A stretch of DNA of 64,000 nucleotides, from positions 310,001 to 374,000 of the forward strand of contig NC_083566.1 in NCBI RefSeq assembly GCF_019925205.1, read 5' to 3'. The notes beneath the pieces were generated by a model that saw nothing but the letters and a program-made list of their open reading frames with translations, made no database searches and was not told the DNA's origin. The position numbers and the translations under genes are program-made. The DNA is from Metopolophium dirhodum. Its lineage: Eukaryota; Arthropoda; Insecta; Hemiptera; Aphididae. Positions 11,813 through 24,134 of the stretch are shown here, piece after piece; positions within the stretch are counted from its first letter, which is position 1; the number at the start of each line of letters is the position of its first letter.

Positions 11813-13622
11813 CTATACCGAATTTCTTCCCACTAATTTTTTTAATGTTGATCCAAAACTGAATACGAGATTTCTTGCTGAAGCCATATACGACATATTT
11901 TGATTTGACCTAACAATTGTTGAATCCTATAAAAAATTATATTATAAGCAAGGTGTACTAAAGAGTATAACTAATATATTATAAGTATAAAGTTTAAAAA
12001 AAAAAATGTTATACTAAAACTATTTACCGATTTCATTTTTTTAGTTGGACTTGAATAACAATTCTCATCAGTTTTATTTGTGTTGTTCTCCTTTTTTCTT
12101 TTGACCAATTTCAAAGGACCACATCTCTTTACTGGCATTAAAGAGTTGGCTTTGCACTAAAATAAAATCATTTTTATAACAAAAACATAGTTAGTTATCA
12201 ATAATGCATATCATTAACATACTTTGTCAATAGATTGCTGCAACATTTCTACCCAAGAACATGTGGCATGAGGTGCGTCCATTGTGTAAAATACAAATTC
12301 CACAGACTGACAATTTATTGAAAACAGTCCTCTTTTGTACATGACAGATTTGGCTTCACACTTATTGAGTGGCAATACTCTGAGACAAACTAACTTTTCT
12401 GGATCCACCCACTCTTTACAATATAGTATCATGTCGCTAAGCAATATCAAGTAACGGGGAATAGATGTACTACCCTCGGGTGACACTTTCATAAGAGGCC
12501 CTTCTTTAATTAATTTACGTCCTGGTAGTACTATGTTCACTTTGCCACAACCAGAAAGACTACGTTGAATGCTCACTAATCTGGACATGTTTTCTTGTTC
12601 TTGAACTAAATTGTTGATATGGTCTGCGACTTTACTTATTTGTTCTACAGCAGCTTTAAATGAATAAAAATTATAAAAATTACTAAACAATGAAATTCAA
12701 CAATTCAAATTTAAACCAAAATTAAAAGTAGAATGAACTTTTCCATTAGTGTAATTACATACCTTTAATATCATTATAACCTTGATGTTCAGTAGGCGTA
12801 TAATTCTGAAGTTCACGTAAAAGCAACAGATAACGAGGTATTCTTTGAATGGGAGTTATCAAGAGTGAATTCAATTTAGCAGACACATCTGGCCTTGATT
12901 CTTGTGTACATACAAAGCGATAGAGTTTTGGATGAGATTTTGGTAAGTCCTAAAAGTGAATATAATTAGTTTTAAAATCGATTAAATAATAAAAAAATAT
13001 TTTTACTTGAAGTGTATCTAATACATTCTTGTAATTGAATGCGTAAACTGAATAAAGTTTAAGAAATGGAGCAGTGTTCAAGAAAACTTGTCCAATATTT
13101 TCTTTTGCCGGATGTAATTGAACCAAAAGTTCTTTATTCACGTTCAGTATTGTCTCAACATTGCCAAACAATTTACCTATGACTTGACTTGAGGCAAGTT
13201 TCTGTTCTTCCATTGGGCGTTTAAAGTACTGTAACCATATGGTTAGATATTAAGTTACAACAATCTGAAGGCATAAAATAAAAGTACGATGTAGTCTCAA
13301 ACGGACTTACTGCAATCAATTTGTCCAACTGGTGAATATAGTTTGTTTCCGAGACACATATCTCTTGAATGGATCGAATCCTTAACTTTGCTATGCGTTT
13401 TTCATTATCATCACAAATATGTTGGTCCAAGTCCCTCAGCACTATTGTACGACAACAAAACGATTAGTATGCAAAGAATCAATGGGAGTTAACTGCTATT
13501 TCGGTTTTACCTTTTTGTTTCGTTTTGGCCGAAAGTATGTTCTGTTGATCCAATACTCCCCGCAGTTCTTTGACAAAATGATTCGGAGGCGTCATAGGCA
13601 CAAACGAACTCATTTCGTCCAT
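11813..13622 (-). CDS. DH-PH domain Rho guanine nucleotide exchange factor (ARHGEF39-like layout)
   Basis: Seven exons on the minus strand: 13622-13511, 13441-13311, 13228-13007, 12949-12763, 12653-12223, 12156-12028, 11926-11813. All are phase-consistent and give 441 residues. The Dbl-homology domain spans about 55-230: the first conserved region is RIRSIQEICVSETNYIHQLD and the third is LLITPIQRIPRYLLLLREL near 183-201. A PH domain follows at about 262-360 (IKEGPLMKVS, RYLILLSDMILYCKEW, WVEMLQQSIDK). The tail is basic (KLVKRKKENNTNK) and could be a nuclear-localisation signal. Such proteins load GTP on Rho-family GTPases, with the PH domain helping position them at membranes. The absence of other domains recalls ARHGEF39, but orthology needs a tree. 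It is divergent from the Aurora kinase gene, about 1 kb away. Confidence 0.92.
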
Positions 13623-14610
13623 TTTTTAATTATTTAAATGTCAAACGCGATGGACAAGATGAATCAAGACGGCGGGAGACGGATCTCGGAAACTGAATAG
13701 ATTATTGAAAATATTCTCAATAGATCTAAGATTGAACTGGCGATTATATGATAATATAAAATAATGGGAATGGGAAAACTGAACAAATCGTCATCACTCA
13801 TCAGCCATCATCTCAAATCTCAATTCTTATAATCAGCGGCGGCGGCAATCGGCATTCGAATAAATTGCGTTTTTCGGAAACGTAGAAAAAGTACGTTACG
13901 ACTATACCAGTGTGACCAGATCGATGAAGACACCGTTGTCGATTATTATACCCAGTCTGAACTGGTTGCTTTGTGAAAAATTCTGATTCAAAAGAGTCGA
14001 ACTGTCTACACGACTTCACAATATTATTGTTACACTCAAAATTATCTTATTAGTTTCAATCATTATTCATCACGTTTTCATCATTCATATCCTCCATGTT
14101 ACGACCGAAAAATCACAAATTAAAATTAAAATTAAAAGTAATTAGTTAAAATTCGAACGACTAATATCGGTTTGCCGCACTGATTTCTTCGTTACAAAGA
14201 GGTAACGTCCCTCATCGGCGTATGCACTGTGCGCTCCCAGATGATAAGTTCATTCCAGATGGCGATTAATGATTAATCCACATTCCATGACGTATTTTAA
14301 AAATAACCGTCGTCGGCCGTATGGACTAGAGAGTAGGGACATAGGGTTCTGAATTTCTGATTTTTAATTCAGTATTGGAATTAGATATTCTACATTTCTA
14401 CTCTCTGTTTATTTCTTCATTGTCAAGTTTACGTTATAGTCTATAGTATTAAACAAGTATTCTGTATTTGAGTATTTTCTGACTCAAGTTCTTTAGACTG
14501 TACTTGTGTGAATGTATCAATAATCGGCAAACGCGATTTTCCTTGATTTCCTGAGATCCTTATATACAATATCACATCTTCCGCCTCGTTTATTTTAGTT
14601 TTCATCGAAC
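13623..14610. promoter_or_regulatory. Divergent promoter region between RhoGEF and Aurora kinase
   Basis: The two start codons lie 988 bases apart on opposite strands and no coding region is supported between them. The palindrome TTCGAA occurs at 13855-13860 and 14152-14157. TTCGAA is one accepted form of the cell-cycle homology region in animal mitotic promoters, but the match is short and may be chance. GCGGCGGCGG near 13837 marks a small G+C-rich core. Confidence 0.45.
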
Positions 14611-17600
14611 ATGAGTAGTTTCGCACTCAAGTCAAAAGAAAACAGAATACAGAGACCTCGGCCACCACCGGTAACCACCATGGCCTCTAATCCGTCTTCG
14701 TCCGCGCCCCGTCGCACCGTGGGTTTCGGGACGACCACGAACACTGTCACGGTTGCAAAACCGATTGGTGCGCAGTACCGTCGATCCGTGTCCACAGCTA
14801 TTAGTAAGACACCGGATCTACTACACCCTCCCAAGTTTGGCGGCCAACAGCTCTCCAACCGCAGTTGCAAGCCGGACATCACTAAAAATCTGCCCTCCAA
14901 AACCGTTCAGAAACCACCGTCACAGCCTTGTGAACCGGTGGCCCAGTCAAGGTGAGATGCTTATTGATGTAACTACCTACAGTGTGGATGTGAGTGTCCT
15001 TGTTTTGGTGACAGAATGATGTCACAGTGTACCTGGAGGTTGTATGTCCTTAAATATAGTATACTACGTTTTTTTGACAAATATTAGGAAATTTCAGACT
15101 TAACCATTCGAGATATTAAATCAATCACTTTATGCATGATACCTAGAGGTCTTCTAGTAGTCAATATATACCTATATTCACTTATGCATTTAAAAAAACA
15201 AATATGCTCAAAAAAAATATAATATATGTAAGATATGGTATCTTTCTTATAAATTGTAATATTTCTTCAAAAGAAAAACAAAAAAATATTTTAATTAATT
15301 GATAAAACCTTGAAAAATTAATTGCTCTATAATCAATTAACAGTTCTTATGCAATAAAATATAAATTATGACAGACAACTAGAGTTTACTTCCTATATGC
15401 AAGTCCGCGACAGTGTTATCGGTTAGATAGTGATTTACCTAACCTATAATATTAATTATAATTAGTAGGTATGTAGGTATAGGTACAGTTGGAAAATAAA
15501 ATTATACGTTTCATTTTATGTAATATCAACATTTTCCATATTGGTACTTATATTATCATATAATATGCAACATCATCAAAATATGTCAAATACAATTTTA
15601 ACTAATATAATCTTCTGTTATAAAACATTTATACATCTCTCATATTATTCTGCAACCTTTCTAGACAAATATGAAAAAACTAAAAGTCCTCAGCCCTAAT
15701 GGTAACTAATATCTCGACTAATGCACCTTGGTTTGTATCTAACTCAACCCTCTACAGTCTACGTTGACATTAAAATCCAATCAGTTAACCAATTACCCAC
15801 CAAACATTGAAACATTAAACTCTAGCTACAAACCCATAGGATATAGGAAACAATATAGATATTAAAAAGATCTACTTGACTAAAATAATATTATATATTA
15901 TTATAATTAACTTTAAAATTTCCTTGACCTAAGCTTCTAAATTTTGTGATAATTTTCATTTCATAACATTAGGATTAAAATATAACAATTTATAATATTA
16001 TTTACCTATATGTAATTATCAACCCACCCAGATGCCTGAAAAGAAACTGGTGTAGGAACTAGGAATCTACTTTTTATTAACAACTAAAATCGCACCCAGG
16101 GTTACGCCAATGGCATCTTCCCCTCTCTTGTTCTTTTATTTATTTTTGTTTTCATTGTATCTAATTTGTTCTTGAATTTGTTTATTGTTTTAATAAACCT
16201 TCTTTTGTAGTAATAATAATAAATAAAGGTAATTATCAACAAAAAAAAAAGTTATTATGTATCACTAGGATAGGTATATTATAGGTCATAATAACATCTC
16301 TATATCCAAATCACCAAGTGAACACAGTGCCCAAAACTGTTTAATGCTGCGCATTCTCACCACTTTATCAGCGCGAATGCCGCCTGTCAAATGTCAACGC
16401 TAAACTGCACAGCATTGCCGTTGTATACTTGTAAAGGTACACCGTGCTGGAAGAATTTAGACCTTGAGACTGCAGATCACGTTCATATGAATGTGCAAGC
16501 AACTTATGTTCTCTCTGTGATTTGAGTATAGGTACCTATATAGTATATACCAAGAATGCCCAACCCACAGGTTAAAAATATTTAATTAAAGACAAAACTT
16601 AAACATAAATTATTAAAGTTTCAATCCAGAACAACTGGCCATCCGTAGATAAAGGAACAATTATTATTCATTGCACAAAACAATTAATTGTAATACCGGT
16701 ACATATTATGACAACCCTAAATTATTTATAATGATATTAAGTAATCTTTAAACTGTTGAGGTTTAAAGATTAAGCGATAAATAATAGATAATTAATAATA
16801 TAAATATTAAATATACGGGTAACTACCTACCTATCTTGTATTTAAATAATCATGAAATTCCCTTGTTACCAATTCTTTTTATAGGCTTTTAAAATGTAAT
16901 TACATACATTGTAATAATTTAAAATAACAATATGTAGTTCACAGTAGGTACTTAATATTTTTTTTGAGTTAAAATATTTTAAGATTAGATTAATTATTAT
17001 TCGTACCTACTATTAATATATTTTATATTATAATTTATGAGTATCGAGATGAAGTAAAACAGTTAATTGCTCGTTAGTCATTGTTATTACCTATGCATTA
17101 TTCATAAAGAAACTATACTAACAATTTTCATTGTTAGACAAGTTTTCAATAATATTTCAACCATATTTATCTTGATATTTATGTACTTCCCTAATTTCTA
17201 CCTATATTCTAAACTTTAAGTTAATCCTCACTTGCTAAAATTTTGTTTTATCCACGAGCTTATGAAATTTTATGTGTCAAATAAGTAGGTACTGTACATT
17301 TTAATAGTTTCACTAAATATCATTAAATTACCAGGATTTATCATTAGTCTTTTTTTTTAATTTCTTATACTAACCTTATCTTGTGTCGTAATGAGTAAAC
17401 CATGAATAATTCTATAATATATCCACTTTTTAAAAATATATTATCTTTTTTTTTTCAGGGTTCCCTCCAAAGAAATATTTAAAATTCCAACTGTTGCTAA
17501 TATACCAAAAAAAGCTACACAAGTGGCCAAACCACCTACAACAGTCAATCAACTCCAGAACAATTTGAAGGCAGCCACCCTTGATGAAAAACCTTCTACT

Positions 17601-18964
17601 GATCAACAAAACAATAAAAACATGGGACTAACAGATAAAAAAAATGAGTAAGTTTAACATACCTACATACATAATAAATAAATTATCATTAAATACCTAA
17701 TAATGTATGTATTTACTATTTATTATTTAAATAGAATGAAATGGACATTGGAAAATTTTGATATTGGTAAAGCATTGGGAAAGGGAAAATTTGGAAACGT
17801 GTATCTTGCCAGAGAAAAGAGTTCTGGATTTATTGTTGCTCTTAAAGTTTTATTTAAAACACAAATTTTAAAAGCAAATGTTGAGCACCAGCTCAAAAGA
17901 GAAATTGAAATTCAAACTCATCTAAGGTAAATGCTAAATTAATTAAATTAAAAAAATATTCTGAATGTAAAGTAAATTAATTCTTATCTTTTTTTTTTCA
18001 GGCACCCTAATATTGTGCGTATGTTTGGATATTTCCATGATGATGCTAGAGTATATATGATCCTAGAATATGCACCCAAACAGCTCTACAAAGAATTGCA
18101 AGCTCAAGAAAATCAACGTTTCTCTGAAGATAGGTAAATATTAATACAAATTATGTGATATTAAAATTATTAGACGTACTAAATAATAATATACCTATCA
18201 ATAAATAATCAATTGTTTCTAACATTAAAATAATTTATTTATACGTGTCCTGAACATGTATAGAAAAATTATTAATTTGATTAAAAACTTAATATGTACT
18301 ACTATTGTGTTAAATAGGGCAGCATTTTATATTAAGCAATTAACAGAAGCGCTGATTTATTGCCATGACAAAAATATTATACATCGTGATATAAAACCAG
18401 AGAATCTTTTACTTACCAAAGGAGGTGACTTGAAAATTGCTGATTTTGGGTGGTCTGTACATACACGGGATTCAAAGTAATTATTGTCAAAAAGGCCACT
18501 TTGATTTCAAAGTTAACACCTATGTTCTATAAATTATAAATTATTTTGTTTTTCAGGCGTATGACATTATGTGGAACCTTAGACTATTTGCCACCAGAAA
18601 TGGTTAGTGGAAACTCTCATGACAAATCAGTTGATGTTTGGAGCGTAGGTGTATTATTATATGAAATTTTAGTTGGCAAACCCCCTTTTGAAGCTTCGAC
18701 ATATGAAGAAACATATAAAAGGATATTAAATGCTCAGTATATTTTCCCGCAACATGTTGCTCCACTAGCTCGAGATCTCATATCACGTGTAAGTACTTTT
18801 AAACATAATTTTTCAATCCCTATATTATATGTGGATTCATATCATATCATGATGCAATAATATAATTTACTGTTACTTAGTTATTAAGAGTGAAACCAGA
18901 GACTCGTTTACCTCTCAAGGATCTGTTACTACATGACTGGATAAAAATACACACCAACCTCTAA
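14611..18964 (+). CDS. Aurora kinase (Aurora A type)
   Basis: Exons 14611-14951, 17459-~17650, 17735-17926, 18002-18133, 18318-18476, 18557-18788, 18881-18964 give about 443 residues. The first 180 are a basic, Ser/Pro-rich, probably disordered head, as in Aurora A. The kinase domain follows: glycine loop GKGKFGNVY, catalytic lysine in VALKVLF, HRDIKPENLL, DFGWSVH, activation-loop threonine in KRMTLCGTLDYLPPEM, and the C-lobe block DVWSVGVLLYE. Aurora kinases drive centrosome maturation, spindle assembly and chromosome segregation. The exon 2/3 junction is odd: the strong donor GTAAGT at 17647 puts exon 3 out of frame. The weaker GTTTAA donor at 17651, or one extra A in the preceding A7 run, would restore it. 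AATAAA lies at 19051. The assignment to A rather than B rests on the long head. Confidence 0.92.
14952..17458. other. Aurora intron 1
   Basis: A 2.5-kb A/T-rich intron. A G+C-richer patch at about 16330-16500 (GCGCATTCTCACC, GCGCGAATGCCGCC) stands out but has no coding frame I can support and no copy elsewhere in the window. Nothing else was recognised. Confidence 0.5.
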
Positions 18965-19722
18965 AATTAACAAATAGTTTTAAGATTTCAATTTTATGAA
19001 ATATATTTTGTAAGTAATTATTTAAAAAAAAAAATTAACTAGACTTCTTTAATAAATTTAATTTCTCTATTATATTTGTTATTATGGTATTTTAAAAAGT
19101 GTAATTAAACAAAATAATTTTATTGTTAAGACTTAACATTAATGACATTTTTTTGTGTACAACATTTTTTTTTTGTTCTATTTTAAAAGCTCTTAATTTG
19201 GTAGTATTATTATACTTTAAGAAATTAATTGTCTCATATTTTATTTGAACTATCATTATATTTTACTATACTTATATTATTATATAGTATATGCCAAGAA
19301 AAATTAAAGTTTGCAATAGTTCTTAAATTATTAATGCCGGTATAAAAAAAAAAAAATGTTGTATACTTTCTTATTATTTCATTTTTACATTAGTGAAGTT
19401 GATATATTTCCTTTCTATGTAAAAATAAGTCCACACTAAACTGTGATTTATAATATATACCTATTCATTAATAAATATAATTTTAATGTGTACATACTAA
19501 TAGTATATTATTTTTGACATTCTGTAGTTGGTAACATATTCTAAATCAAAATATTTTTACGATGGATGCTAATAAAATAAATACTGACTTATGTTTTTTT
19601 TTTGTTTTATTTCGTAAAAATCATAACTTAAATAATTTAATATTACATAATATAGGTATTTTTAGTATATCCATGTTTGGTTGAAATGTTCAAACTCATA
19701 CTTTCCATTTTCCTTCCACATA

Positions 19723-22700
19723 TCAAGACTTATGCTTTAGGGAAGAAATTTATCTAAATGGTAAATATATATATTTTAAATATAATTACATATCATAAAC
19801 ATACATAACATACATATTTTTCAAAATTTAAAACAAGAAACTCACTTTTTCTCCGTTTTTGACGAAGCAGTTTCTGATTACTCGTCCAGCTGCGCATTTT
19901 TCAGTGGTTTTCGGATCGATAATAGCTGTAAGAATAAAACCCGATTATCATCCGGAAACTACATTTGTATATTTGACTTTCTCGCCAGTCCCGAGTTTTC
20001 AATAAAATTTATCGAGACAGTTGCAAACCCACCTTCTTTTTCGCAAGTTTCTATTATGGTTACTGCCTTCTTGTGCTCTTCCGGTTGGTTTGCGAAGCGT
20101 ATTCTAGCCATCGCCTTGCCGTCTTCCACACTGAACTTGTTATTCTTGATCAAATTAAGATTTTTGTACACGCACTCTAAGTAGCACCTTTGTTGCTCGT
20201 TCTGCGGTACCACCGTGTTGCTGACCAGTGCCATGATCTCTTGAGGCGCGTGCAGCTCGTCCTTGCACTTCACCGCAATTGTGTTCAACTTCTGTTTCAG
20301 AGCCACATGTCCTTCGGTCATCTGTGTAAACGAATATAACGTGTAAATAAAGGAATATCATGTAGCTGCGGGGAACAAAAATAAAAATCCTCAAACCGTT
20401 AGCTCCTATGTATAATATACAATATACTATTAATTTTAATCGAGAGTACCCCTGGCTAACGTTTAAGAACCGGTAAATACGATTTTTTATTAAAATAAGA
20501 CACGACAAAAACCAATTTTTTATTTATTAATACGTATATCACTAGAGCAATGGATTTGTAGAAAATTAATTACATTTTAACTTACTCTAACAGCTTTTGT
20601 AATAGAAAGTTTGAAATAAGTAGGTAAGAATTAATTTAATTTTGAAAATTTTTCTAGGCCATTTTTTCGATAAAATTAATAATTTCCGTTAGTTACTACT
20701 TTTTACACACATTTACTGAATTATTGTTTAATTTTCATCTTTTAAATATTTTATATGTTCTGTACGCGCATGTAATACTTAACTAATAATTAGATAGGTA
20801 GAAGATGCTTAAATTTAAAATTTAAAATATTTTACACTTGCAATTATTATAGGTACATATTTTTATTTTTATGATTCTTATTAGTTATTAGTGTACTGTG
20901 TACTAATAGTACATTTCGTACTTGAATAGTTCTGTGTTGTGGTAATTTTTCCTTCGTATTTTATGATTTATAATAGCGGTTCTCAACCTTTTTATAATAT
21001 AAGCATTTAATGCATAAAAAGAAAATTAAATATGTATAATTTTTATCTATATTATTATGAATATCAAAAAAACCAAATAATATTTATTGTGATAATTATC
21101 CATTTCATTTTTTTTATAAAGGGAGATTTTCTTAGCGTATACCACAGGTTGAGAAACGCTGATTTATAATATAAAAAATAATATGCGGTTGCTATTAATA
21201 AAAATTAAGTAATTTTTTATTCACTCCATATTCGCTTACTACCTGTTTATTAATAAAATATTCAAAAACGAAATTGTTAAATTCAGTTTTAAGGATACTT
21301 GGAAGACATCTGGGGATAGCCATAGCCGATACATCCTAGTCTAACTGTTGCAGATTTGCTGTATGCTTTAGCCCAACGTTTTTAAATAGTTCAATACAAG
21401 TTATCTACTGCAACTCTGTATATTATTATTGCATACGTATCTACATTTAGTTTCGAATATGTCACCCGCTAGTTCCTATTGCAGTTGGTAGGGTATTAAA
21501 TATTTATATGTCAGTGCCAAAAGGAAAAACAAATAGTGTGCTCTCGTTTATACCAAATCATCTTTTTGGAGTGTTAGCCGGTTGGGTTGATTTGGTTTTA
21601 ACTTAAATAATAATTTGTAACGACTTATACTTACTGTAGGCTTGGGCGTGGTGGAGTTTCCGATTACTCCGGCGGAAGACTTGACGACGGTCGGCCGCTC
21701 AGTGCCGTTGACCGACGCTCCGCTGGCTGTCGTGGCTGTAGCATTGGCACCGGACTTGATGGTGGTTGAACCGTGCACGTGATCCTTGGCGTACGTGGTC
21801 TGTGGGTGGCTGGTCGGGGTGGAAGACGACTGAACCGGCAGGTGAGTGGGCGTAACGGCCATTGGCGGCTTCGTCGTGCCGCTCTTGTAGCAAGTAGATA
21901 TGTTACATGGGTCCGAGCTCTGAATAAGAAACACCGAGTTAAAATGATCATTTACTATTTCATCGTTATGCAGATTTTTAGACCAATAACGGTCTTAATC
22001 TTATTGGACTCGATACCCATTGTAATTATTGTATTATATATTATTTGCGACCCATATAATATTATGTGATAAATGTAAGTAATGTGAATGTTTCAAACAC
22101 AATGTAGATATAAAATCTATCCATTTAAAATATATATTATCTACATCGTGGTTTCAAAAAAAAAAGCCGTCAAGTAAGACGTATCTTCTGTGCTGCAACC
22201 TGCAGTACAGGAGGCGTCGATTGTCATTGAGTATAGGCACTGTAATAGATCTGCATATTCTGCAAGTGTTAAATTTGAATTCAAAGATAATTGATACACC
22301 ATTGTTTACGATAAAAAACAGACTAACTAAACTTAGAGTGTTGACGAAGTGAAGAAGGTCTAACTTTTTGGTTACTTACCAAAGAATTATTTTAGTAATA
22401 ATATTTAAAGTTTGTATTCTCCCCCCCCCCAACTTTTTTAAAATTTACTGACAATTTTTAATCTTAACCTCCCAAAAGTACCAACTAGATCCAATTTTCT
22501 ACCAGGAACCTCCAACTACACCTATACGGCTATTATAATGCTATACACGTGTGTATAATAAAATACCTAGGTGTTTATCAGCCTTCAATCTTCATAATAT
22601 TACAGTGACCCTTAAGTTGAGACTTGACTACTTAAGAATCAGCAGATTCACTGTAAAAATATATAGAGCCATAGAGGGTTCTGGTTCCTATATGTATAAT

Positions 22701-23268
22701 TATACGATGTATAACTAGTAATTAGCTACAAATATAAATTACAAGATAATAGATATTATAAGAGATTCCCGACTTATATGAGAAACAGTATTAAATAGTT
22801 AGTATTCAGATGCACTTAACAAAGATACTGATAAACTGATATTTGGGGCGTCATGTCATAACAAAATGGATTTTGGAAAGTATCCATTATTTAGTATAGT
22901 TGCTATACGAATTCAGCACCCCTTATTCTAAACCTATTATAGACCCAATATATTTTAGTTTTTTTTTTTTTTAATCATTATTTAAAGACTTATTTTATTT
23001 ATCAGTTGTAGATTTTAATTATTCCAAAAAGCGCCCCGACCCTGCAGGAACCTATATAGATGAGCCAACGGAAAAGCTTCATACGGAAATTCAAGTCCTG
23101 AACAAAACTGCGATGCGACTGGAGGTACATTATATCAGTAATAATAACCAACTACCCCGCTATTAACGGTATGGACCTATTTATAAATATATACGTGGTA
23201 TTGAATGGTTTTACCTGCACGGTGGCGACCAGAGCGACCAGGACGGCGGTCGCTGCAGATACCTTCAT
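19723..23268 (-). CDS. Odorant-binding protein (PBP/GOBP) with long Ser/Thr-rich extension, OBP2-like
   Basis: Exons on the minus strand: 23268-23215 (signal peptide MKVSAATAVLVALVATVQ), 21919-21635 (95 residues), 20321-20033 and 19925-19846. All are in phase, giving about 239-241 residues. Exon 2 encodes a low-complexity Thr/Ser/Ala/Pro segment (HPQTTYAKDHVHGSTTIK) with N-glycosylation sequons and likely O-glycosylation, plus a Cys pair near its start (SSDPCNISTCYK). The folded domain has the six classical cysteines: VKCKDEL, RCYLECVY (two), ETCEKE, EKCAAG and RNCFVKN. OBPs are small secreted carriers of hydrophobic ligands in sensillum lymph and other fluids. The 3' end is uncertain. Reading on adds VSFLF and a stop near 19829, while the donor GTGAGT at 19845 with an acceptor at 19736 would add HKS and stop at 19723. 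AATAAA follows on the minus strand at 19611-19606. From memory, the length and extension fit aphid OBP2. Confidence 0.88.
20974..21161. mobile_element. Short non-autonomous hAT-type element with perfect 8-bp target duplication
   Basis: Ends TAGCGGTTCTCAACCT and AGGTTGAGAAACGCTG are inverted repeats close to the hAT pattern CAGNGGTTCTCAA. ATTTATAA at 20966-20973 is repeated exactly at 21162-21169. It is 188 bp with no coding capacity and lies in intron 2 of the OBP gene. The first base is T where hAT ends usually have C, which is a point change. Confidence 0.88.
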
Positions 23269-23488
23269 AATGTCGACGAATGTACTAGGTATGCACGAAG
23301 AGCTGATCTCGCTCGACGCCGATGATATCTAGATATTGCACTGCTCGGTGTAATTAATGAAATAATTTAAGCCTGCCCGCGTGCGTGTGTATCCCTTATA
23401 ATTAACTCTATAACGCGACAAACGGTAATATTGACTTCTGTGGTCTTAGCGCTGCAGTATAAAGTCACCTGGTACGACGAGTGTATTC

Positions 23489-23525
23489 GACTGACGCCCG
23501 GCCGCGGTTCCCGAGGTCTTTTATA
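23489..23525 (-). promoter_or_regulatory. Core promoter of the OBP gene: TATA box and initiator
   Basis: On the minus strand TATAAAAG lies at 23525-23518, and TCAGTC, an arthropod initiator, lies at 23494-23489. That puts the initiator A (23492) 33 bases from the first T of the box, the canonical spacing. The predicted 5' UTR is about 224 bases to the ATG at 23268. A TATA-driven promoter suits a tissue-restricted, highly expressed gene such as an OBP. Confidence 0.7.
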
Positions 23526-23529
23526 CGCA

Positions 23530-24134
23530 CCTGGTGCCTTTGTCGCGGTGTTATGATTATGACCTCTGTGCACATTAAATAGCAATGAAACGCAATGTCT
23601 CTGCGGAGATCAAATTGACGCGAGGACGTCGATTTTTTTTCCATTTTCCCCCCCGAACGCGTTTTACATAAGTGACGCGTCCTGTTTACGCGGCGCACGT
23701 GAGAATTGAAGAATTAAATTGGCACGCCGCATACAATCCGCCGCCGTTCCCAAACAATAATATTATATATAGTCGTGATTTAAATTGGGGAACAAACCTA
23801 TAGCGACGGCGATAAAAAATTGTGTATATTATATTATTACATGTATTCGCTCACGTTATAATAATAATAATAATAATAGGTATTGTTATTATTGCGTTGT
23901 TATATGTATATTATATATATGTTTACATAAGTAAACAGTGTCTACATATGCACTAAACTCGTCCCGAGAAAAACGAAATACATTTCCGTGTCGTAGTTTT
24001 TAAAGTGGACAATAATAATAATAAAGGAATGTATATATAATAATATATATATACATATACATGTGTGATACGCAGCGTTGTAAAGTATTTGAGTAAAAGT
24101 ATTCTAATACTTCTTTCCGTATTGAATACTTTTT
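23530..24134. other. Upstream region of the OBP gene
   Basis: The first 200 bases are G+C-richer (CCCCCCGAACGCG, GACGCGTCC) and may hold regulatory sites. The rest is A/T-rich with ATA and AAT microsatellites near 23850-23930 and 24010-24060. No gene is supported. Confidence 0.4.
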
